Assembly: GCA_037974965.1 (NCBI GenBank)
Contig: JBBPFI010000002.1
Coordinates: 1,302,001-1,366,000 of the forward strand
Origin: Dacryopinax spathularia
Taxonomy: Eukaryota > Basidiomycota > Dacrymycetes > Dacrymycetales > Dacrymycetaceae
Reading direction: 5' to 3'
Length of the DNA: 64,000 bases
Shown here: positions 1-8,828 of the stretch, piece by piece
Layout of the letters: each line of letters starts with the position of its first letter
Numbering within the stretch: position 1 is the stretch's first letter
Notes under the pieces: generated by a model
What the model saw: only the letters and a program-made list of their open reading frames with translations
Databases searched by the model: none
Told to the model about the DNA's origin: nothing
Translations under genes and position numbers: made by a program

Positions 1-950
1 TGTAGACTTAGCGTAACACTTCTTGCCGGAAACACTGGCGTGTCTGGTTGATTAGCATGGAATAACCATTTCTGGAACCATCGCTGAATGACAGGGAGTG
101 TATATTCTTCTTTCCGGAAATAGGACGGGCGAGATCAATTACATCGTAGGTACAGGTATCCAGCTGTACAGGAAGAGGACACTTGCATATTATAGGTGTG
201 ACGGACTCCGGACAAGCACGCAACAAAAAAACACAAATAATCAGTCTTCTATTTACTCTGCAAATAGCTTCTGCCTTTGGCCTTTCTAGAGATAAACGCG
301 GTAATTTACAAGGAACATGCTAAACCGGTAAGTACGTCTGGCAGAAGCAAGGAGGAGATTAATCTCTTGGACGCCTGCGTTGTTGCACTTCTGTCCGCGG
401 CATTCTCGCAACAAGTCTATCTGGAAGCACACTACAGGACTTCAAATTTATGTCAAACGTACGCGGATCGTCCAGATAATTCTCCCTTTTGACAAGTCAC
501 TATCCTTTGCGGTCCAGAGATAAGCCTTATAATGCTGCAAGGGAGTCGTCCGGGTCACTTTTCTGGAAACCACGCTGTGAAAATGCGCCGAGTAATGCAC
601 CATCTCTAGCTAAATCCAGACAGACGGTATGTGCTGCTGTCCCAGTATAGAAATGTTCCCCTTATCCGGAGATAATCTAGAAGAAAATATGTCTTCGCCC
701 ATTGTTGCCTCATTGTCAGTGACCCGGAAGCATGTGTAGAAGGGTCATAAGGCACGTGCCGGATACCACTGTCGGCGCGTTGATATCCCCAATTGCTTCC
801 GGAAGACCTAGTCACACGCGTGTCACTCAGCGCATATATCCTCCTCCTTTCTTCATCTGCTCACCTCCATCGTCTACAAATCCCTCCCCGTCCTCCTCTC
901 CAGAAAACCACTCTCTCCCCTTCCGTTTTCTCACTTCTGCACTACTCTAC
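1..950. other. Non-coding left part of the hexamer tract
   Basis: I see no reading frame worth calling. The sequence carries the TCYRGA hexamer at its usual density (71, 113, 207, 285, 420, 471, 513, 562, 615, 665, 676, 798, 899). From about 838 it turns pyrimidine-rich and precedes the first ATG of the unknown gene at 951, so it probably holds that gene's promoter and leader. Confidence 0.6.
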
Positions 951-3145
951 ATGTCTGGACGACGCCCCCAATCGCAATCGCGCAGGCCTCAGCCTTCTTC
1001 TGCTTCAGCTCGCTCAAATTCTGGATCTGTCCCTCCCTCAACTCCAGAAACACCTCCTCCTCCTCCCTACCAGCAACATGCGAGGCAGGCTAGCTCGTCT
1101 GGAGGTCCTTCATCCACCGCTGGATCTTCCTCTGGACGAGGTTCTACGCCTGCTCCCTCCGGATGACAATTCTCCCTGCCTCCTACCTCTTCTCATAGCG
1201 GTACCATCCCACCGTCCACGCCTGGTCGCGCTTCTGGATCCACGCCTGGTCGCCCTTCTGGATCCACCCCAACGGCAAAGGGTACACCTATTACGGCAGG
1301 CGCCTCCAGACTCTCTCTGCCCACACCAACAGCGCCGGTTGCATCCGGACCATCCAGCTACCGCACTTTCCACAGATCCGACTCGAGCATGTCGATCACG
1401 CTGCCCTCCAGAGGCGTGACTCCTGCGCCAGTCACACCTGCACGCACTTCCTCCAGCATGTCAATCGCTGCAGGCGCAGGGGGGTTCCTTCAACCGACTG
1501 GGCGGCAGCCATCTCCGGAGATCACGCTTCCTCGTGGAGTAGAAGAGGTTGCCAGTCGAGTTCCGGACCCAACGTACGCCCCAACATACATACCCCGTGG
1601 TCCACCCCCTCCTCCAGCACCGCCTACTCCTCCCCCTCCCCCACCTCTGGACGATCCTCTGCTCGATGTCCGGAGAGAAGATCGGGGTACAATGGTGATG
1701 GTGGGTGGGGTCTTAACCACCACCGTTGGTCTGGAGGACAGGCCCACGCCTTGGGGCCCTCCGGAGCCATATGAGAACGCATATATTCCAGGTCGCAATG
1801 TGCGCGAACCGGAGAGCGAGGAGATCGACGAAGAAGTCCTGCTCCCCATCCCACCTGCTCGCGCTGTGATCAACTCCCAGTCCGGATTTCACAACCCGCA
1901 GCAGTTGTATTTTGACGCCCCAGTGCGTTCCGGAGGAGGAGGTTTCGGTGAGTCGTCAGGATGGCCGGTTAGGAATGCAGCTAATATTTTCTAGTGCTGC
2001 CGCATATACGCTTCTACGACCACCGCCCCCATCGTTCCGGAGGCACGCTCCCAACAATGTTTGGGAGTGTGCTTGGTTTCCCATCTCTATACACCACCGA
2101 GCTCCCGACCAACTATTCAAAGCTTCCTCCCCCGGTCCAGAATCGCTTCGACACGCCCCTGGTTGGGGATCCTTTCCGTCACGCTCGGGTCCGGATTGGT
2201 GATACCTTGCCAATCATGCAAGGATCCAGAAACGACCTTATCGATGGCCCGGGCATCCATCAGCACCCCCATCGCAAGTTCAAGTCCCCCGAACTCCGGA
2301 AATATGCCTATAAGAACGATTATATGACTGGGATTCTGGATTTCGTAAGTCTGACGGCTGTCTCTCTGGAAAGCGCGCTGACTTGTTGTGTCCAGAGTAC
2401 TGCGGCTGACCGCATGCTGTGCGAAGGCTTTCACTTTCATTTTATGGCTACAACGACGACTGGTCCGGATGGCCACCCTGAAGCATGCACGGTTATTTCT
2501 CGTACAGTGTGGGAAGACCCTCTTATTATGGAAGCTCTGGAGAAGATCAACACCATCTTCCGGAGAAAGCTGATGTATGCTGCTCGGGACCGCAAGACAA
2601 TGAACGTTGACGGTTTCAACAACACCGGCACCATCTTCCCAGTCCAGACCTTGGTCACAGATGAAGAATTGGCCGACGTGGGTCCAGAATTCCCTGTGTA
2701 TGATATCCCTCCTGTTCCCATGCCCACCATCTCCAGAAACGACTTGCAGCCGCCGAAATTCCAGATGATGGACCTACCTACCGACCCGAGGCACTGGCCT
2801 CGTATTCCTACGGAAATACCCCATGCGCTGGACGTATGGTGCAACCGCAACGCTATCCCCGTCAACCCCCGGAACCCCCTTTATCACAATGTGTGTCGCA
2901 CCGTCTGGAGACTATACTGCTTTTGTCATCCCCGCGAATGGCGGGCTCGTCTGGATGCTGCCCTCACTCGTGTCGATCGAAATGGTGTGCCGATTTCGAC
3001 TGACTTCAACGTGATCCTGAATGTGATGTTCAAGCATAAGAGTCTGGAATGGGCGGACACAGGTAGGGTCGGGATGGAGGGGGGCTTGTACTTCCCCCCC
3101 GTTGGGGACTACACCCCTCCGGAGGAGACGAGCCCGTGGGCGTAG
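951..3145 (+). CDS. Unknown protein 1 of the hexamer tract, Pro/Ser-rich N terminus
   Basis: Not recognised. The model begins at ATG 951 and uses introns 1948-1994 and 2345-2395; the second is in frame and stop-free but has canonical gtaagt and cag ends. The frame spans about 700 codons. Roughly the first 300 residues are low complexity, rich in Ser, Pro, Gly and Thr with proline runs. The frame is broken about once in that stretch. From about 1995 the protein becomes globular, with many aromatic residues and a few cysteines (CRTVW, YCFCHP) but no catalytic motif I can name. TCYRGA copies occur in all three codon phases inside it, so they do not reflect one repeated peptide. It lies 234 bp upstream of the second gene on the same strand. 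The gene looks real because the two introns preserve frame, but its function is unknown. Confidence 0.6.
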
Positions 3146-3379
3146 TGTAAATTAACTGTACTGTCCGGACAAGACTGGCGCTTCCCTCGTAGTAGTTTTC
3201 TGGAATGATATCTTGTTGTTGCACGTGCTTGAAATTCCATCAACTTCGTACCATAGGTTCCGGACAGTACCTGGCTTGGCTGCAAAACATTCGCCACGTC
3301 GTCGCATACCACTTCCCATCAGCACTCACCCATTCCTCATAACCTCTGGACCAACCTTAGTCTGAGCAAAACATTGGCT

Positions 3380-4720
3380 ATGGACGCCCCTCCAGCAACA
3401 GGGTGGGCGCTCCGGAAGGCACGTTGGAAGGAGAATATGGCCCGACAGGATTCGGCTCATCAGCACGCTGTCCGGATAGTTGCAGCACTTGAAAAGAATA
3501 TTCAAAACGCCGCCGCTGCCTCCGGAGTGTCCGAAGATGCCATTAGAGAGTACATCTTTGGGTTTCAAAACATACCCCGCTTCCGGACAAGGAGAGCGCC
3601 CAATTTGAAGAATGTTGCTGTACACCTCGTCAGTCAGGAATGGGAGCTCGCTGGTGAGTCTAACCCTTATCATCTGGACAAAGCTAACTTAGTGCTTCAG
3701 GCAAGGAGTTCGACCTCCATGTGGGAAAGCCGGAGTGGGAGAAGCGCTTGGAATCACTCCGGAATGATGAGGATGCAGCTGAGGCTGGGCGTGCCATGCT
3801 GCTTTCCCATCGAGAGCTCGAGGCACACCGTCCCCGAGTGTCTCGCAAGGGGCGTGAGACCGATCAGACTGCCACCACGCTGGCTCTCCAGAGAGAGGTA
3901 CGCCGCGCCCGCATTCAGACCAATCCACCATGCAGGGACTGATTTCTGGAGGGCAGGCACATGCATTCAATGTCCGGACCCGTGGCCACATCTTTGGCTT
4001 CACAGTGAAGGGCGACCCTCTGGACTATGGGGCCGCCCAATTTTTTGGGGACGATATAGCAGAGGGATACCTTCGTCAGGTGCTTGGCAAGTCTGGACAC
4101 GAGGTTGCGAAGGAGTTTGAGGTATTTGCTATCCATGGCGCCCGAGGTAATTAGATACTGTGGTCTGGAATGCTGCTGACAGTGTTGTAGGGGTGGCTGC
4201 GCGGATGGTGGACCAGAAGGTGGAGCTGAAGGCAAGTATCCGGAAGATCTTGCTGAATGGTCTCCGTGAGTCTCTTTGTTTCTCACTTCTGGATGGTGTT
4301 TGATAGCACACAGGCACGGCCGTCAATGACCAGACAGCAAGCATGCACTACGTGCAGTTTGGAAGACATATCGAAGATGTCTACGCCGTCACTCTGGAAG
4401 GCTGGCCGGGTGGTGTTATCACAAATCCATCCACACTCGGGATCACCGAGCTCAAAGTGCTCCAGACTGCCCTGCTGGAAGGCACCTGTCGTTTCAGAAA
4501 GATGACTCCGGAGGACAAGCACCGTAGGCTGCTGGACAGACAGAAGGAAGCAGAGGTTGCACGATCAAAGCGAGCGATTAAGGCAGGCATCCAGAAAGAA
4601 GTGGCTGTCAACTCGCTTGCCCAGGCAGCAGTACAGGCGCCAATTCCAGGGAGAGCTGCGAGCACAGAATGGGCTGCGCTCATGCAGTACTTTCCTTCAT
4701 CCGGACAAACACATATTTAG
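3380..4720 (+). CDS. Unknown protein 2 of the hexamer tract, 387 aa
   Basis: Not recognised. Exons 3380-3653, 3701-3897, 3936-4146, 4191-4265 and 4314-4720 join in phase to 387 residues with no interruption. One intron (3898-3935) is only 38 bp. The N-terminal half is basic and helical, with many Arg, Lys and Glu residues. The C-terminal part contains a GWPGG segment followed by NPS and a Leu-rich stretch ending GTCRF (about 4400-4495), then a charged helix rich in Lys, Arg and Glu. From memory, similar GWP...NPS segments occur in repetitive hypothetical proteins of Agaricomycetes. This is a weak association and gives no function. A DNA-binding partner of the first gene's product would suit the tract but is speculation. 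Confidence 0.65.
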
Positions 4721-4980
4721 AATGTACTTGACTGCCGTCTTTATTGTTAATATCGATTACACTGTTGCTTCCGGAAGTCCCCTACGCCCCACGTGCACTA
4801 GAAGTACCATGGAGTGCTTCCTTCACTTCTGGACAGGCTTGCCCCTCGCGCTCGCGCTAGGACCCTAGCATAGCCACTGGCGACAAATGGACATATGCCG
4901 GACGGGGGAGTTATCTGCGGCATGCTCTAACCGATGGGTGGGGCGCATGTCTCGCTCGGCTCCTCTTAGTGGTTTCTAGA

Positions 4981-5402
4981 AGGAGAACTAGGTGCTCGTG
5001 TGGCCCAGACGCCCGACGCGCACGGCCAAGGAGGCGTAACGGTGCCGACCATCGGGGTGCGGCAGGCGCGCGTTCGTTCAGGGAGGGAAGCGTGGGCAAA
5101 TAGGGAGGGAGCCTTCGCAGCGGCCCCGATTGGATGGGTTTGGCCTGGAGCGTTATTTGGGGATTTGGGGGCCCGACGTCACCCACCCCCCCGCGTATCC
5201 AACGGCCTCACAAACACGCATCCTCCGAGCCTCTGCCGCATCACTACTCGCAGAGGACATGCTGCGTATGCGCCTTTGATACCGATATCATCCACTTCCA
5301 CCTCACACCTGACCCATCTCCGCTCCCCCCACCTTCCTCTTCCCCTTCCTTGTACCTCTTCGTCGCTCTCTACCCCCCAGCGAACAGCTCCTAGCCGATA
5401 CC
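4981..5402. other. Junction between hexamer tract and host DNA; MFS promoter
   Basis: The last exact TCYRGA is at 4975-4980. None follows in this 420 bp interval, which switches to GC-rich then CT-rich sequence (about 5270-5390) typical of the leader of a fungal gene. I see no obvious terminal repeat, but with the left end missing none could be paired. Confidence 0.55.
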
Positions 5403-7182
5403 ATGGCTCCCAAAGTACCCGTACCGAAACCGACAACAGAGGACGAGCGGACACCGCTCCTTGCCGGCGAGCCCGTCCAGGAAGAACTGGACGGCGGCCC
5501 CGTCGACCTGGTCAAGAAAGGCGCTAAGCTCTGGTACTGTCTGCCTGTCGTCGCTGGTGCATGTCTCGCTACTGCTGTACGTCCTGCGCATACTCGTAGC
5601 CTAGAACCTGACTGATAAGCGTTTCGTGTAGCTACCGACAACGACCACGCTCGCTATTATCCGAGTTATCATCTGTCGACGATGGTACGAATTGCACGAC
5701 CCCGATTCCCTACCCATTGGCCATGCACCTACCGAAGCGATGTGCGAGATCCCGTCTGTCGTAACGGCGTACACGGTAGCCGTGACCATCATGGGCATAG
5801 TGGACGCCTTCGCAGGTGCGTGCTTGCCTCTTGTGTAGCATATATGCAGTCGCTGACTTCGTTGCGGTGTAGGGATGATCTCCTTCGGTCTCATCAACCT
5901 GTTCGTCAAGAAGTACGGCCGTAAGCCGGTGTTCATCACCCTCACTTCTATCGCATGCACGGCCTTCACCTGTTTCCTCCTGGCGTTCAACGTCCGCGGA
6001 ACACTTTCGCTCGTCCTAGCAGGACTCGCAATCGTCCTGGCCGCATTCGCATCTGCACCCGCTGTCGTCCTGGTAGGACGCATGTACATCGTCGATACCA
6101 CCACGCCTATGCAGCGAACCTCCGGCCTCTCCTTCCTCGGCGCTGCTGCCCTTCTGGGGCTCACACCGTCCTTCGCGTTGGGCGGGTTTATTACGGAACA
6201 CTACCACCATATCACCGCCGTGTACTGGGTTACCCTAGCACTGCAAGTCATCGTCCTCCTCTGGGAGATCTTCCTCCTCCCCGAGTCGTACGTGCTTGAA
6301 GAAAGGCAAGAAGCGATCGAAGAGATGCGGCACGTGATCGACGAAGACCTGCCAGACGACGGGAAAGCGGGTCTAGCGCACAATATCAAGCAAGCTGTCC
6401 GGCCACTCTTCTCTGTCCTGGAGCCCTTGCTCGTGCTCGTCCCGCGCATCCCTGGCTCGCACAGACGAGACTACACCCTCCTCATCGCCGGCTTTGCCTC
6501 CTTCCTCTGGTTCTTGGGAAGTCATTATCTCGGCTTGGCGGTGATGATGCGCCTCATCAACGAGTTCCATTCCCCTCCGGACCAGAACGGCCTCGGCATC
6601 TCGCTCCTCATGGGCGGCAAAGGTCTCTTCCTCGTCTGCATCTTCCCCAGCGTGATCAAATACGGCCGGATCGCCTACTCGAAATACGCCGAACGACGCG
6701 GTCTGCACCTCACCACCCAGGAAATCTCCAGGAGGACAGATACGGTGCTCATCATCGGCTCGTACATGATCGACGCGTTCTTCATCACCATGATCGGCGT
6801 CTCGCGCACCAAGAACGGCGTGTTCGCATGCGCGATCCTGATGGGCTTCGGCGCCGGCGGGCACATAGCGCTCAACAGCCTGCTCGTCTCTTCCGTCCAT
6901 CACGCGCAGAGCGACGAGATCCTCAGCGCGAACGCGATGCTCGAGTCTGTCGGCCAGGTCCTCTCGCCCATCGTTTTGGGAAGCATTCTGTCAGCGACGA
7001 TCAATACGATGCCGGGATTGATGTTCTTCGTCTCCACGGCCATTTGTCTTGTTTCGGCGACGTGTATATTGGTGTTTAGGGCCGTGGATAGGCCGGATAG
7101 GAGGATACATGGCGAGGGACATGTGCATTACCAGCCGCAGGAGGAGGCGGGGCCGGATGCACCGGTCGTTCCGAGCGCATGA
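5403..7182 (+). CDS. Major facilitator superfamily transporter
   Basis: Exons 5403-5576, 5632-5815 and 5873-7182 give 555 residues. The protein has a polar, acidic N terminus, then about twelve hydrophobic segments in two halves separated by a charged central loop (near EEMRHVIDEDLPDD). The loop after the second segment carries a motif-A-like KKYGRKPV, the usual MFS signature between TM2 and TM3. The family moves small solutes across membranes by proton coupling or facilitated diffusion. The general look, with a short N-terminal TPLL segment, suggests the fungal TetA-like or YCR023C-like group rather than a sugar porter, but the substrate cannot be read from sequence. It is the first host gene right of the hexamer tract and appears intact. 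Confidence 0.85.
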
Positions 7183-7813
7183 CGGCCCTCATCCACATTC
7201 CCAACTTCTCAGCCGCGCAAGACGACCTCCTTCCGCCGCATCACCACTTTCAACACCTTCCAACCATGGCCTTCGCCCACTGCTCCACACAGCAATCTTC
7301 GAGTCGGAGACGTATCTCACACAACTTCTCGCTCAGTATCCATTTACTCACTATCCCCCTCCCGTCACCTGGTTTCTGCTACCCTATCTTCCTTCCATTA
7401 TATCGCTTTCTGTTGCACGGTCACGCCTTCATATCATGAACATTAGAGAAAGGCGGTGAATGTTGTATATTTAGTGTACTTACTCTTGAGGGTACGATAA
7501 TGTGGATTATGTTGACGAATTTGTAGGCGTATGGCTCATCCTGCCTCCTTGCTTGCCTATCGGTTATCCTTTGTGAACGATTCCTCCCCTAAGATATTAT
7601 CAACCACAACAGAGTTTATGTTCGTCACGCCCTCGGAATCGTGGCCACCATCCTCGGAGTTTCGTGGCTCCTAACACGGAAGCAATCGCCCGCTGTGCGC
7701 ACAGTCGTCGTCGTCGTCACCATCACCATCTCGGACGACCATAACCCCCTCCCTGCCCTGCCGACCTCGCCCCTCAACACCGGACGTCCTCCTCCTCCTG
7801 AACGTCGACGAAG
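7183..7813. other. Intergenic: MFS 3' end and VPS68 5' region
   Basis: AT-richer sequence from 7440 to 7620 probably holds the MFS polyadenylation region. GC-rich sequence from 7700 onward precedes the VPS68 start. I see no further gene. Confidence 0.5.
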
Positions 7814-8542
7814 ATGTCCCTCCCACGAGCGACATACGACCCCCGCAGGGTATGCGTGATCCCCTTCCCCGTCGCTCCTCTTCTGAGGCATAAGCGCGCT
7901 ATCGGGGTCTACGCAGCCGGTGCACTCGTACGTCCCCCTCCCTCCCCGACGTCTCCCCCAGGTCAGCGTTGATATATGTTGTGTGCGACAGTTCGCAATG
8001 GCTCAATGGCTCTTCCTCGATGCCTGTATCCTCTCCTCGCACGCCAAACCACCCCCCGACGCGCCATACGACGAGATCCCCGTCCATGTCAACTTCGTCG
8101 ACTGGATCCCCGGGATCTGCAGTACCCTGGGGATGTTAGTGGTGAACCTTATTAACCGGGAGCGGCTGATGGGTGAGGGCGGGCTTTCGCTTGGCGGGTG
8201 GGGGGAAGGCGGAGCGGTGTGGAGGGCGAGGCTGTTCCTGTTCCTTGGGTTTGCGTTGATGGCGGGTGGATTGGCGGGGAGTGTGGTGCGTCTCTTTCTC
8301 TTCTCTCCTCCCTTCCCTCTGTCCTCCTTCTTCCCTCTTTGCTCGCTGTGTAGAGATGGTTGCTGATCAGAATGTGACAGACGATCCTCGTGCTCAAGTA
8401 TATCCTCCCTGACTACCCGGACAAGTACGAGTACTATGGAGTTGCCAATGTGGCCCAGAACGTCTGTATCATGCTCTCTGCTGTCGTACTCTGGCTTGCC
8501 CAGAACACGCAAGGGGAGTATGAGTATCGGCTCGCTTTGTAA
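7814..8542 (+). CDS. VPS68: Vps68/TMEM50 family (UPF0220) membrane protein
   Basis: Exons 7814-7927, 7992-8285 and 8381-8542 encode 189 residues, the family size. There are four hydrophobic segments. The hallmarks are the RAIGVYAAGALFAMAQW first segment with a following D (LFLDA), a central NFVDWIPGICSTLGMLVVNLIN segment, an ARLFLFLGFALMAGG third segment, and a C-terminal segment preceded by YYGVANVAQN. In yeast Vps68 pairs with Vps55 at endosomes and helps traffic from late endosome to vacuole. The start was chosen because it restores the conserved first membrane segment through the 64 bp intron. It converges on the ArgRS gene with 286 bp between them. Confidence 0.85.
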
Positions 8543-8828
8543 TGCGGCTCTACCGTGGATAGCGTTATAATATCACTTTGGAAGCATCAAGGTGCATTGG
8601 GGAGTTCAACGTATGCTGATCGGCGCATGCCACTGATCATAACACGCCAGCGTTTTGTTCGCTGCAAGTCTGCAGGTGCGTTGAAACGGCTCTCGGAGAG
8701 CCGCAGCATCAGCAGACCTGCCTGGCATCCAAATTGCAGAAGGTTGGTAGGGTGCATTTATCATGCAGTCTCGATTAGATGCTTGCGCTGTAACAGTGCG
8801 CATAGCCACACAAACATCCCACTCTCAT

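Larger units (their letters stand above)
25..4980. repeat. Dense array of the palindromic hexamer TCYRGA
   Basis: Counting by eye, exact TCYRGA occurs about 77 times between 71 and 4980: about 30 TCCGGA, 27 TCTGGA, 17 TCCAGA and 3 TCTAGA. Around twenty one-mismatch forms (GCCGGA at 25, TCCAGC at 159, TCCGGG at 549, ACCGGA at 1808) fill many of the wider gaps. Mean spacing is about 64 bp, with few gaps above 100. Random sequence would give about five in this length. The bases flanking the hexamer are not conserved, so the unit is exactly 6 bp. Copies fall in exons, introns and untranscribed spacer. In the rest of the window the hexamer appears only now and then (for example near 6577, 13082, 18395, 25846). 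I know of no described element with this property. Confidence 0.93.
1..4985 (+). mobile_element. Unclassified two-gene element, right part
   Basis: The block is bounded by the extent of the TCYRGA array. It begins before the window and ends near 4980, about 420 bp upstream of the MFS start codon. It holds two co-oriented spliced genes that resemble no host housekeeping gene I know. That it is mobile is an inference from its foreign sequence texture and unfamiliar gene content. I see no transposase, reverse transcriptase, integrase or capsid signature, and terminal repeats or a target-site duplication cannot be tested without the left end. The second gene reads open throughout. The first reads open apart from about one break in a low-complexity stretch, so the copy looks nearly whole and fairly young. 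A clustered host gene pair with odd DNA remains possible. Confidence 0.45.

Noticed and set aside
732-950. N-terminal extension of unknown gene 1 upstream of ATG 951
   Set aside because: The frame is open from 732, but 838-950 is a pyrimidine-rich leader-like stretch and the ATG at 951 opens the coherent Ser/Arg/Gln-rich protein.
25-4980. TCYRGA copies as heat-shock elements (TTCnnGAA)
   Set aside because: The hexamer is the core of a tail-to-tail heat-shock pair, but the outer T and A needed for TTC and GAA are not conserved (all four bases occur about equally on both sides), and promoters do not carry such sites through exons.
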